From Begonia masoniana (Eukaryota; Streptophyta; Magnoliopsida; Cucurbitales; Begoniaceae): a stretch of DNA of 64,000 nucleotides. Numbering within the stretch: the stretch's first letter is position 1; every line of letters starts with the position of its first letter. The position numbers and the translations under genes are program-made. The stretch lies in assembly GCA_022432975.1 (NCBI GenBank), contig CM039503.1, positions 55,947,892 through 56,011,891 of the forward strand, in the 5' to 3' direction. Below are positions 12,449-24,004 of the stretch, one piece after another. A model generated the notes under the pieces. The model was not told where the DNA came from. It did not search any database and was given only the letters and a program-made list of their open reading frames with translations.

Positions 12449-12806
12449 CTTTAAACTACGTGTAAAAATCAACTCTTAAATTATTTTCAAGGAACAAGTC
12501 AATCCTTGTCATTACAATCTGTTAATTCGCTCGCGATCGCTCATTTTCCAAGTGTGGGCGACCGCGTTTGAGCGCGAGGACCACTGCAGTTGACCTCGTT
12601 TGGGTCGCTATCACTTATGCTCATAAGGGTTTTAATTTTTATTTTTACGAACGATCACCTGATCTTAATCTATGGGCTACGGTGCGATCGTCTGCACTTA
12701 AAACGCAAACAACTAAGTGTGAATTTAACAGAACGTGATGACAATGATTGACTTGTTCCCTCAATATAATTTACGGGTTGATTTGTATCTGAACATAGTT
12801 TAAAGA
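12449..12806. mobile_element. MITE-like fold-back in the RCD1/DGK divergent intergenic region
   Basis: About 358 bp with terminal inverted repeats of roughly 80 bp. The left arm reads CTTTAAACTACGTG ... GGAACAAGTCAATCC; the complement of the right arm reads CTTTAAACTATGTTC ... GGAACAAGTCAATCATTGTC. The interior (about 12530-12720) is GC-richer and holds GCGATCGC. No open frame is present. A target duplication could not be fixed because of the flanking A tract. Non-autonomous DNA element, family unknown. Confidence 0.7.
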
Positions 12807-13090
12807 TTAGTTTGTTACTAACCTCATAATTTAAGTTATTTTTTAATTAGACTTTTGTTTAATATATTTATAGAAAGATTACTCCATAGAATAAAATATA
12901 TTTAGTGATATAAAAATTTTATTGCGTTAACACGTTCTTAATTATTTATGTTATATTATATTAATTGCGTCACCTTTCTAATTAATTATTAAATATAACA
13001 AAATGTCATTTGATAGATCCATTTGACTGACGCCTCACAGGACCCACTAAACTAACCAATACCAATGTAACACGTGTAATGAAGTGTATG

Positions 13091-13100
13091 CTATATATAA
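13091..13100 (+). promoter_or_regulatory. TATA box for the diacylglycerol kinase gene
   Basis: CTATATATAA lies on the plus strand. Transcription would start near 13120-13130. A 5'-leader intron then probably runs from about 13387 (CGACG|GTAATT) to about 13972 (GCTACAG), just before the start codon at 13985. Position and consensus fit; not proven. Confidence 0.5.
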
Positions 13101-13984
13101 ATAAAGCCTCCATTATAGAACTGGACCACCTGCCTTTCTGCAAATTGCTTGGCATCCAAATCACGATTTGTAAATATCTGAAGGAATCAGTCAAGAGAGC
13201 TGTCTCCATTTTCATCCCTATCCGTTCTAGTCGATTCTGTTTATAGCTACGCGTTGACGAGGATATTTCTGCATTATTCCGATCCTCGTTTGGCCTTGCG
13301 GAGATTTCGCTTTTATTTGACTTCTCCTTTTTCTCTTTCGTCTCTGCTTTCGTTACCGTCTGCTCTGCTTTCACCGACACCGACGGTAATTACTGTCTGT
13401 GTAGGATTTTCTTTTTCTCTGTTGATTTGTTGGATTTTGATTGAATTTAATGTATTTGGAACGCTTGCTTTGTTTCTGCTTTCGTTTTTTATTTTTGAGT
13501 TCATGTGTGCAGCGTGTTTTTGTTTTTGGATTTGTTTACAGCTGCCGAACAGAAAGACAATCGTTGTCGACAAATGAATGTGTTCTTGATCTCGGTTACT
13601 ACGTCTGTAAATGCTCATTTTTTTCATTTTCGGGGAAGTAAGTAGTCGGGAAATGAGGCGTTTCGTTATTGAATATGGATCGTTTTGCTGGGGATGACTA
13701 TTTGTTAATTACTCGTTACACTATGAACTGCCAGCCATGTTTTGCGATCCAGATAAAATGAAAATCCTTGAATCTCGTATTTGAAAATTTTTCTGATCTT
13801 ACTTCTTCTACTGGTAAAAGAATGTACTTCTAGGATTTTTTATCTGAGCGGAAAACTGTTTTGAAGTATTCTTTGACGTTGTTACCTTTGGATTCTTAAA
13901 GTTTCCATGAATAACTTGGGAATCTATATATTCTTTCACAAAATGCTTATTAGTTTCTATATGTTGCTACAGTAAGAGGCAGTG

Positions 13985-16900
13985 ATGGATGATTCTCAAA
14001 GCAGTCACAATTTCTTGGATGATTTTCGCATCCCTGATTACATTGTTCTCCCGGAAGCGGAGGTTGAAATCTTGACCCATGTTCCGAAGTGTCCGGTGTT
14101 AGTATTCATCAACTCCAAAAGTGGAGGTCAGCTGGGCGGGGATCTCCTCATAACATATCGTTCACTCCTGAATAAGAACCAGGCATGTTCTACGTTGATG
14201 TGACCTGTGTTGACTCTTGAGCTAAAGATGGACTCTTTAAAATTTTACAGATTGTATTTGTTATTCCCTTGGCGTCTGAATTTTAGTTTACAGGTTTTTG
14301 ATTTGGGAGAAGAAACGCCTGATAAAGTGCTGAGCAGAATCTATTCTAACTTCGAAAGGCTAGTCAATGAAGATGAATTTGCTTTGGGTGTTAGGGACCA
14401 ATTGAGATTAATTGTGAGTTTATCCTAGTGTTTAATTCATACATATAGAGTGTTAGATTGTCAATGTTATCGACTAGTAGCCTCTCACGCTTTCTCTTTG
14501 ACAACTAGTTCACTGTTTAGGTTGCAGGTGGTGATGGAACAGCTGGTTGGCTTCTAGGAGTTGTTTGCGATCTTAAATTATCTCGTCCACCACCAATTGC
14601 GACAGTGCCTCTGGGAACAGGAAATAATCTACCATTTGCATTTGGCTGGGTAGGTTTCCCATGTCTAGCATCATAATTACTATCAAGGCTATATTTCATG
14701 AGCCGCTGTCATGTTCCTTCCTCAATTTGTCCAATATAGACAGTCAGCTATAGATTATGTACTTTCTAGCTAAATCACTACTTCTCTCCTCTTTCTGCAT
14801 TTGTTAAACGGTATGAACTATTAAAAGCTTAGTTTCTTGGCCAAATTATATTTTCATTTCTGCATTTAATTTTATTTGTAATTTCTTGTTGAGTGTACGT
14901 TTGGTGTATCCATCAAGAGCTAAGTGGGCATGCTTTCTTTCGTTTAACATTTTATGAACGTCACTTATTCTTCAATCACAAAATCATTACTGATGCATTC
15001 GATGAGCATTGAAATGTGTAAGACTTTCACTATTCAAATCTGGTTGATTTCTGTTACTATGCCAGAAATTGTAAGTACTGAGATAATTGTGTTGTGGCGT
15101 GATCTTGATACTAATATGCTGTTGTTCTACACTAAAATCTCCAGGGAAAGAAGAATCCAGGAACAGACACTCATTCCGTAGAATCTTTTTTGAAGCAAGT
15201 CATGAAAGCAAAGGAAATGAAAATAGACAAGTAAGGGGAACAGTAACACAGTGATGCTTCTCTGTCTTTCTTTCTCACATGTCGGTGCGCACACTTATTT
15301 TTTCTCAGAAAATGGTGGTGTTGTTGATGATAACTATTTAACAGTTGGCATATTCTGATGCGAATGAGAGCACCAAAAGAAGGATCTTGTGACCCTATTG
15401 CTCCTCTCGAGCTGCCACATTCTTTGCATGCATTTCAGCGTGTTTCTGATTCTGATGAACTCAATATGGTGAGTAATACAGTCTCAAACAGGTCTCTCAA
15501 TTCAAAATTTGTGAGACTTTGAATATAATCTCTCTTAACCTTAAACTTAAAACCATTATTGAATCAAATGTCCATAAACTATGTATATTTTCCTATGAAT
15601 ACCAAGCTTTGTGAAATTTCAAAGGGAGGTAGACAAGGTAATGCAAATGGGTTTCACTAGGTAAGAATGCAAGGTAGTTCTGCAATTATTTATCAAGGGT
15701 TATATCAAAACCATTATCCTGGAACCCTATAGTTGCAGATTGCATTACTCATTAATTTAGTTAGTTGTGTTGAAGAACTTAATATATTCATTTAACTGTT
15801 AAGTTTTGACTCCATTAGTTCAAAAATACTTTTTTTTTATACACGCTTAGGGTATTAAATTTTATTTTTATTTTGTGAGTGGCTGTTTAATAAAATTGGA
15901 ACTAACTATAACTCATAGGAAAGAAAATTTATTAATGAAATCAAATATACAGTATTTACAGACAAAAGTATTCGGTTATTGAGAAAAAATCAATATACTT
16001 CTAATGTCAAATCAAGATCAACTAGGACAGAAATAAAGCATTGGGTAGAGCTCTTCGTTGGAAATTGTACGATAGTTTAGAAGTTAATCTTGTGGAGGAT
16101 GTTATTATATTGCCTCTCTTTGATTTCTTATATGAACTGTGTTAATATTTCTACATTCTGTTGCTTACATGGTAAAATGTTATGTTGGCACAGGAAGGCT
16201 ACCACACATTTCGAGGGGGATTTTGGAACTACTTTAGTATGGGTGAGAACTATCTGCTAAAATCTCAGAAAAAGATTCATAATTTCCCTTGAGACTATGA
16301 ATTTCTGGTGGGTAATATTTCTCAAAATGCGCACTACTTTTTTCAAACCCTTAATGATGTCGTTGCTAAAAGCTTAGAATTTTTTTTTGGAACTGCTAGA
16401 CTATTCCATCAGTATCTCATTACCTCAAGATAGATTATGATCTGAAAGCACGTTTTTTCTGTTGTCGTGTAGGGATGGATGCTCAGGTGTCTTACGCATT
16501 CCATACTGAGCGAAAACTACATCCTGAAAAATTTAAGAACCAGTTAGTTAATCAGGTACTGATATACTTTGCGCATTATGTGTGTGTTTGCATGGTACCC
16601 TATTTTGAGGTGGTGAATATCAACATTATTCATCAAGTCAACTACTATAATTTATTTTGTTATTAATTTGTCCTTTCGTTTACAGTAAGCTTCACAGTTT
16701 TAGAAATGGAGTTTTTCTTGGCTTAGAATGAGAGTGTCATTGGTGTAAAATAGGACACAGTTCTTAATTAATGTATGCCATTTGGTGCTTAAATCTGTCC
16801 TTGCAATAAGCTTTCTAGTTTTAGAAAATGAGTTTTTCGAGAAATTAGAATGAGAGTTTCATTGGTGTAAAATGGAATATTGAATTCTTAGTTAATGTAC

Positions 16901-18432
16901 CCATGTGGTCTTTAGCTTTGGAGAAAGGTATTGTTTAATAAGTTTTGTCTAAATTATAAAAATAAAGAAAATAATTCTGCTAACATCTTTTTCTTCTTTT
17001 GTTTAAACTTCAAAATCAGAGTACTTATGCAAAGATAGCTGGTTCACAAGGGTGGTTTTTTGCCTCCCTTTTTCACCCCTCTTCTAGGTGAGTATCCGAA
17101 AGTTTAACCTGTAAGAAAACAACTATGAATTGTTTTTTTCACGTCAACAACAAAAGTAATTACTGAAATGTTATTCAGCTGTTTTACAACATCTGCTTTC
17201 TTTCCTGAATGTAAAGTGAAATTGCTAAATCTAATGCAGGAACATAGCTCAACTTGCAAAGGTATTGGTCATGAAAAAACACGGTACCTGGCAAGAGCTG
17301 CACATACCTCACAGGTAATTAATACCATTTCTGACACGATCAACACCAAAGATCATAATTTGTCTCCTTATAAAGAAAAACTTGTCCTTTTGCCATTCAA
17401 TGTCTTATTGAAACTTTACATGCAAAATAAACACAGCTGTTTCTTCTGAGTTTACAGCATCAGGTCAATTGTATGCCTAAATTTACCAAGCTTTTCTGGC
17501 GGACTGAGTCCATGGGGAACTCCAAATAAAAGGAAACTCAATGAAGTAAGTTGGTAATATTAATTTTTTAATTTTAATATATCTACCATAGATGATTTGA
17601 TTGATCTCGTTTGTTACGAACTCATTATTTTCGCCAATTACAGAGAGACTTGACTCCCCCATTTGTTGATGATGGCCTTATTGAGGTGGTCGGTTTTAGA
17701 GATGCTTGGCATGGGCTTGTTATGCTTGCTCCAAATGGACACGGGACTCGCCTTGCACAGGTAAGATTCAAATGCCTCTTTCGCAGGAAGACACAACTAA
17801 GTAAATATCAGAGAAGTTTTCATAGGTAGAATCATTGCATTCTGTAAACACCTGCACTTCTACGAAAAATAATGAGGAAAAAAAATTGGAAGGCTAAATG
17901 ATTCTGGGAAAGCAAAATACACTTAGTGGTTCAGTTGCAGTTCAGATATGGAATGAATTTTTATGAAGAATATGAAAGACAAGAACTTGTTTAGATTAAT
18001 ATGTTAATTGACACGACAATAACAATAACTTAGATTGAATTAGTTTAGGCTATCATTGCTTGTATAATACAGAACTTAGTTTGTATATTCTCATCTACTT
18101 TTCCTCAGGCTCATCGCATCCGATTTGAGTTTCACAAGGGTGCAGCAGAGTACACGTACATGAGGATCGACGGGGAGCCATGGAAGCAACCCCTCCCAGT
18201 CGACGACGACACCGTGATAGTGGAGATCTCTCTACTAGGCCAGGTCAGCATGCTTGCAACCCACAACTGTAGATCCAAAAGCATTCATGACCCTGTTTTA
18301 CTGAGCACCCATGACGAAGAAGGAGAAGATGAATTTGAGGAAGACTCGATTCAAGACGAAGAGTACAGGAAATTTGGTGCAGCTGAGACCTTCAAAATCC
18401 CAGACGAGATCGACATTTCTCATCTAAGTTGA
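13985..18432 (+). CDS. Diacylglycerol kinase (plant cluster without C1 domains)
   Basis: Phosphorylates diacylglycerol to phosphatidic acid, a lipid signal in stress and immunity, at cell membranes. Twelve coding exons: 13985-14182, 14294-14413, 14521-14649, 15145-15230, 15345-15468, 16194-16242, 16473-16555, 17020-17087, 17240-17314, 17458-17545, 17644-17760, 18109-18432. All phases fit and give 486 residues. The DAGK catalytic domain begins at about residue 37 ([12 protein letters not shown]) and the ATP-binding GGDGT is at 109-113; the accessory domain follows. There are no C1 zinc fingers or EF-hands, as in plant DGK clusters II and III (DGK3-7); I cannot choose the exact paralogue. The acidic C-terminus ends in IDISHLS. 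Intron 1 appears to start with GC instead of GT (AACCAG|GCATGT). The frame is intact throughout. Confidence 0.92.
16683..16918 (+). repeat. Two-copy tandem repeat in DGK intron 7
   Basis: Two diverged copies of about 118 bp sit head to tail inside the intron between 16555 and 17020. Both contain AGTTTTAGAAA, TTAGAATGAGAGT and CATTGGTGTAAAAT at matching spacing. Nothing suggests a function. Confidence 0.75.
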
Positions 18433-18620
18433 TTGCCTCCTGATGACGTTGCTCCCTCTAATTGTTTGCTGCTGTGTTGCCTTTTCTGCCACCTGCCTAC
18501 TTAACTCGATGATTATCGAATGCTTTTCAAATCTACTTTTCCATTAAATAATTTCTTAGAACAATCTTGTAGTAGATCATAAGCTTTGTCTTGACTTACG
18601 TAGGTTAATGTTTGGTCTGA
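18433..18620 (+). other. DGK 3' untranslated region
   Basis: The stretch after the DGK stop codon is T-rich and holds several possible plant polyadenylation signals, such as ATTAAATAATTT near 18543-18555. No other feature seen. Confidence 0.4.
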
Positions 18621-18622
18621 CA

Positions 18623-18678
18623 TCACGTGATGTCTCCCATCCCACCCACGTGATTTTTGGCCACCTTACTACCACGTG
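18623..18678 (+). promoter_or_regulatory. Cluster of three G-boxes (CACGTG)
   Basis: CACGTG cores at 18624-18629 (inside TCACGTGA), 18647-18652 and 18673-18678 (CCACGTGTG) lie about 350-400 bp before the start codon of the wound-induced-type gene. G-boxes bind bHLH and bZIP factors such as MYC2 and ABFs, so jasmonate or abscisic-acid control is a reasonable inference. A TATA-like CTATAAGTA is at about 18920. Confidence 0.55.
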
Positions 18679-19027
18679 TGTACACACACACTTAAGAATC
18701 TGTGGGGCGCACTCACGTCGCGAGGTCTCGACAACAAGACTCAGCAACTTGTCCTAAGATAAGAAGGTCGTCTGTTAGTGTTCGATAACGTTATTGAATT
18801 TATTACATGTGTCGTACGCGAAAATCGAACTCGTTGGTCTCACTCAACCCCCAATTATTGAGCTAAAACCGCCCTCGCCGATCCTCGTTTCTGGTTTTAC
18901 AAACCACTCTTCATTGCTCTTCTATAAGTACTTGACCTCTTCTCTCCGTACAACGAAGCTGTTCTTCTTTCTGAAATATCGTCGACGGACGTCGTTGAAG
19001 TTTCTGTTAGTGGGCTTTTACGAAAAC

Positions 19028-19288
19028 ATGAGTTTTCTCGACCGTGCATGGATGGCTGAGAGCGTGGCGGTGGTTCAGTGCAATACGGACCAGCGGCAGA
19101 CGCTTACTTCCGGCCTCAGATCTATTCAGCAGAGCAAGGGGATCTTCCCCGGCGAGAATTTGGCCGATGTACGGACACTATGCGGTGCGACGGGTGCTGT
19201 TGGAAAGTGTAAGGGAGACGAAGGGAGGCGAGAAACAGAGGAATCTCTTTACAGAGTCATGTACCTAAACTGCTGGGGCCAGGGCTGA
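19028..19288 (+). CDS. Small wound-induced-type protein (DUF3774 family)
   Basis: An intronless 86-residue protein. The ends match the plant wound-responsive DUF3774 family as I remember it: N-terminal FLDRAWMAESVAVV, then DQRQTLTSGLRSIQQ, and the diagnostic C-terminal EESLYRVMYLNCWGQG. Members are small, wound- or JA-induced, and have no known enzyme activity; a role in plant immunity has been proposed for some. I started at the ATG before SFLDRAW; a longer upstream frame reaching 18794 is not conserved-looking. Upstream G-boxes fit inducible expression. Complete and unbroken. Confidence 0.8.
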   Translation: MSFLDRAWMAESVAVVQCNTDQRQTLTSGLRSIQQSKGIFPGENLADVRTLCGATGAVGKCKGDEGRRETEESLYRVMYLNCWGQG

Positions 19289-19722
19289 TAATCGCCTGTG
19301 CGAACCGACGATGTTTGTCGTGTTTTTTCTGCCTCCGTGCTGGTTGGATCTCCGGCGATCCTCAACATGTCATCGACTGTGATACTGGTTGTGAATTTCC
19401 AGACGAAAACACTGGAAGAAACTGATTTACTTCCAGTGGAGTACTTGGGGTTTGTGTTCAATTGTACACTAAAAAATGAAACTGTTTGATTTTATTAACC
19501 AATCAATCAAACTTCGATGAATAATCCAGAAGAGTTTGAGAAGAAATGAAGACTTCGAATTGAAAATTTCAAGTAATACAACATTTCAATCTGCAAATTT
19601 AATGATGAAATAGGAAAATAATCGAAATCTGGAAACAGAAAATTGAATATGATCTATTTCTCTTAATCTGTATTACTAAGATTGAAGCAAAAATCAGACT
19701 AGTAAACTGTCAAAATTGAGCA
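19289..19722. other. Convergent intergenic stretch
   Basis: This should contain the 3' end of the wound-type gene and the 3' end of the minus-strand NDB gene. Open frames here are out of phase with any recognisable product. Nothing else is seen. Confidence 0.4.
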
Positions 19723-22324
19723 TCAGATACGGCTCGAATCCCTTCCGAAAATGAATCTTCTTCCCCAATCCGACACCACCAACACTCTTGTGCGCCAGCT
19801 GACTAGCTTGCTGGAGAAAGATTCACAACTTTTCTCAGAAAAAGAAAAAGGGATAGTGAAGAATTTCGAAACGAAGAAGTTACCTTGCATAAACAGAGTA
19901 CCAGAGCCACTGGGTACTGTGACCGATCGAAACCCAGTCTCCGGGAAGTTGCGCCGCAGTTTGCTCTCCTCCGAGCGGAGCAAATTGCCCGAAATGCCTG
20001 TACCTGAAAATAGTGACCCAAATTTCAATCGCCATCGGAGAAGTAATACATGCAGAATTCTGAAATCAGGGTTTTGGTTTTTGGACGGTTAACGGCGTTG
20101 GTATACCTGAAAGGATGAAACCGGTGACGCCCTGTTCCTCTGAATCTGAGAGGACCTTCTGGGTATTTCTCACATTCCTCCATGCGATTGAAGCAGCTTG
20201 CAAGATACTCACCTTGTTGAGCAGCTACCTATTGGAGAAGAAGATGGAGAAAATTCATATTCGAACCCAGAAATCTTTACGATGAAACAATTCTCATCTG
20301 TTCGCCATTTTACCTGAGCAGTGGCCGGAAGGTTCTTCATCTGAGAATCCACTTCAGAAAGAGCTGATTTGAACACTTCAATATTCAATTCTGGGTGTTG
20401 TTTCTGCGCCTCTGCTTGAGATTTCTGGAGCAAAGCAGCAAAATTTTTCATTTGTTTCTTCTTCAAGTAAAGCTCCACCTGTGGGTATCTCTCACAGATA
20501 TCATCAACCACTTCCTGAAAGTCTTTCAGATTCAAAGTCCCAGAGTTGTTCTTATCTGCTTTGTTGAATATAATCGCTATATCTTCCTGTTACGGATCAT
20601 CAACGACAAAAACTCAGTTAAATTCAGCTTCAAAATATGAAAAAATGGAAGAAGAAGAAGAAGCTCGAAATACCATGACTCTGCGCTGGTTTATGGTGGC
20701 ACAGTCGCCTAAAGCATACACGCTGTCGCAGCCTTCGACTCTCAGCCATTCGTCCGTCGCTAAAGCTCGCCTGCTCGTCTGCGATCAAGAGTTTGTCAAA
20801 CAAACAGCAATGGTTAGAACTATGGCTAGCAAAAATGGAAAACCCGAGACAGACCTGGCCGATCTGCTTCATGAAATCGACTACTTCAGGGCGAGGGCCA
20901 ATGCCGGTAGACCAGACGACCATTCCATAAGGCAGAGATTTAGATTCGCCGGTAGCTCTCTCTTTGGTGATGATTTCTTTATCAGAAACCTTCACCACCA
21001 TGGACCCTGTCTTCACATTAATCCCATCTCTCTGGAATTTTTCTTCAGCAAAAGCTGTAATTCTCTTGTCAAACCTGGAAATCGAAAAATAGTAAGTTCA
21101 TCGGATATTTTAATGCTCCGACTTCTGATCGGAAAATGTTACATGTTTAATATATGATCTCCGGCCTCGAGGAGGGTGATTTTGACGTAGTCTTTCACTG
21201 ATGGATAAAGCTTGGATAAGTCTTCCTTTACAAAATCATAAAGCTCTGCTGCAAATTCAACTCCGGTCGGACCACCTCCGACGACTACAAAATGCAGAGT
21301 TCTCTTCTTCTCTTCTTCGCTCAAATTAGGAAGATTCGCCTTCTCGAAACAGTCTATCACGTTCTGACGAATCCTCTGAGCATCTTCTACATCCTGCACA
21401 TAATATTCAACTTTTTAGCTCTATCGAAAAAGAAATTACAAAAAAAAAAAAAAAACAGATCCAGTTTATTCAGACCTTCAAGAAATGGGTGTGTTCCTCC
21501 ACTCCAGGTGTGTTGAAAGTGTTTGATCTAGCTCCCATTGCTATTATCAAGTAATCATAGTCTATCGAAAACTCTTCTTTTCCACCCAAATTCGTATCTT
21601 GACTAGATCGACAATACACTTTCTTCCCGCCGTTGTCGATCTTATAACACGTAGCTTCTCTGAATTGAATATCCAAACCTTGCTGAATTCATACAAGAGT
21701 CGATCAGAAAGCTGGAATTTCCTTAAAAGATTATATATCGATGAAAGGGTACCTTCCGAGTGATGCTTCGAATCGGTTCGACGATGCTTCGAGCTTCGAC
21801 GGTGCCGCAAGTGACGCTGGGTAATAAGGGCGTGAATGCAAAGTAGTTATGAGGGGAGATAACATGGACGTCATAGGAAGAGCTTTTCAAGTTTTTTAAG
21901 AAACTGGTTCCCGCCCATCCTGTTCCAATCACCACCACCTTCTTCTTCCTGAAGCTTTCTTCGCCGGATTCTGCATATGCAGCCGGAAATACTCTGCTGT
22001 TATTGACAGCAGTCGCCGCTGCTATTCCTCCGCCACTGCAGCAAAACCCAAGTCATTAAATCATTCAAATGTAGGCTGACAGTAGGAACATCAACGTAGG
22101 AGGAACAGAAGGCGACAAAGAACATAATTTTTTAAGTAAAGTTTCCTCTTTTCCTTCTGCAACTCAATCTTTCATCCAAGAAACGCAGACAGTCTGATGT
22201 GATATGAAAAAACAAGGAAGAGAAAGAAACCGTACCTGAGAGTGACAACGACAAGAAGCTTGGAGATGGAAGGGTGATTACGGAAGAGATTGGAGGCTGT
22301 CTGGTAAAAGGAAGAGCCTCTCAT
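19723..22324 (-). CDS. External alternative NAD(P)H:ubiquinone oxidoreductase with EF-hand (NDB type)
   Basis: Rotenone-insensitive type II NAD(P)H dehydrogenase on the outer face of the inner mitochondrial membrane; passes electrons from cytosolic NAD(P)H to ubiquinone without pumping protons. Ten exons: 22324-22236, 22035-21753, 21682-21476, 21393-21143, 21074-20855, 20778-20674, 20586-20314, 20228-20107, 20003-19884, 19810-19723; 585 residues, all phases consistent. The first Rossmann motif GTGWAG is at 67-72 and the second GGGPTG at 232-237. The EF-hand loop DKNNSGTLNLKD is at 396-407; this insert separates NDB from NDA proteins. The C-terminus LRFRGTGRHRF ... SVYASKLVSWRTR is family-typical. 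The EF-hand ends in Asp at loop position 12, where Glu is usual. NDB2/NDB3-like is my best guess. A TATA-like GTATAAAG lies about 75 bp upstream on the minus strand. Confidence 0.92.
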
Positions 22325-23139
22325 GGTTTGATCAGAATTGCAGAGAAGGAAAGGAAGAAATCTGTGAAGACGAGGACAGACGTACAAGTTTTCTTTATAC
22401 GAAGATGGAGGAGGGAGGAGTAAGGCGCAACCTAGGAGGACTCTTTATTTGGTGGTCAAACCGAGAAAAGAGGACACGTGTAGTTGTCTGAAACGAGGGA
22501 GTTCTACACTTAAGGAAACACGAATATGGTTTGAGATTCCTCAAATTCCCTGGGATTGGTGGGATGCCGTTTGATCAGAATTGAACGTTGATGACGCTAT
22601 GCAGTCAATTTGTTATGGTAAGTACTAATTAAGGAAACAATTTCAATGCCCTTTTTCCACTTATTTCTTAGTTTACAAAGGTTAAATGAGTTTAATTTGA
22701 AATAACTTTAAACTAAAATTTTAAACTATTCAAAAGGTAACAAGTCAAATCATGACGGGAGACTGATCGCTCTTCGTTCTCAATTTACGCTGAGATCAGG
22801 AGGCTAATCTAAATTGAACGACCCTCGATCTGTGAAATACTTACGTGACACTGAACATATTGAGTCGGAGGGATCGATGTAGAGAATAGAGATCCTTATT
22901 TAACGTGCATCACACGTGATTCGAGACCGAAATGAATACTGCCCCGAATTGGCCATTTGTAGCATGTTTCTCTCCCTTTTAAAGGTCTTTGGGAACGAGA
23001 GGTCATCCTCCCAAATCGACTACTCGTAGTTGATCCTAACCTTATTAGTAAGATTGAGAACGAGAAATAATCGTCCCAAAACGACACCTAATCTCAATTA
23101 TTTTACCTGGAACAGAAGAGACACCTATCCCAGATAATA
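22325..23139. other. Intergenic stretch upstream of the NDB gene
   Basis: The left end (about 22325-22500) should be the NDB promoter, read leftwards, and has CACGTG at 22475-22480. The rest is unremarkable; 22740-23100 is more GC-rich than its surroundings but shows no frame, repeat arm or known family. Confidence 0.4.
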
Positions 23140-23148
23140 TATTATATA

Positions 23149-23995
23149 GGGTAATTATCGATTTTAACCATGTACTATACATTTTTTTTTAATTTGGCTC
23201 CTGTACTAAAAAAATTCACAAACCGGACCTTGTATTTTGATTATGTTATCAGTTTTGACTTTTTATCAACAATTTTATTAAACTCTCATTTAAAAAATTA
23301 TTAAATAATCTTGTATTCAGTTGAAATTTTTACCACATGTTTACTACTTAATGAGAAGATAATCTGAAAATTTTCGTTATTTTTTAACACATATACAATT
23401 TATTATAATTTATTTTAGTATTTTATACAAATATTATAATAAATCATACAAATTTTAGACGATCACAAAAAATTTTCTATTATCTACCCATGATAGGTTG
23501 AACATGTCAAATTTTTTTTAAATAAATCAAATATCGTTTGATATTTGTTTAAATTAATCTCATTTTCTTCTTTATTTTATAAAATAATATTTAAAAAACT
23601 ATCAAACGATATTTGATTTATTTGAAAAAAATTTCACATGTTCAATCTATCATGGGTAGATAATAGAAACATTTTCGTGATTGTCTAAAGTTTGTATGAT
23701 TTATTATAATATTTGTATAAAATACTAAAATAAAATTACAATAAATAGTACATGTGTTAAAAAATAACGAAAATTTTCAGATTATCTTCTCATTAAGTAG
23801 TGAACATGCGTTAAAAATTTCAACTGAATCCAAGATCGTTTGATAATTTTTTAAATGAGAGTTTAATGAAATTGTTGATAAAAGGTCAAAACTGATAACA
23901 GAATCAAAGTACAGGGTTCGGTCTGCCGATTTTTTTAATACAAGGGACGAATTGAAAAAACGTGCATAGTACATAGTTCGAATCGATAATTATCT
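23149..23995. mobile_element. MULE-like fold-back MITE with 9-bp target duplication
   Basis: An 847-bp element that is nearly all inverted repeat, centred near 23560. Ends read GGGTAATTATCGATT and, complemented, AGATAATTATCGATT. It is flanked on both sides by TATTATATA (23140-23148 and 23996-24004). A 9-bp duplication with long terminal inverted repeats is the signature of Mutator-like elements. No transposase is encoded. The inner arms (ATCAAACGATATTTGATTTA, GAGAAGATAATCTGAAAATT) also occur at 1390-1960 and near 59395-59620. Confidence 0.85.
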
Positions 23996-24004
23996 TATTA
24001 TATA

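Noticed and set aside
18794..19027. Longer start for the wound-type gene
   Set aside because: The extra 78 residues have no family similarity and would overlap the likely promoter and TATA-like element.
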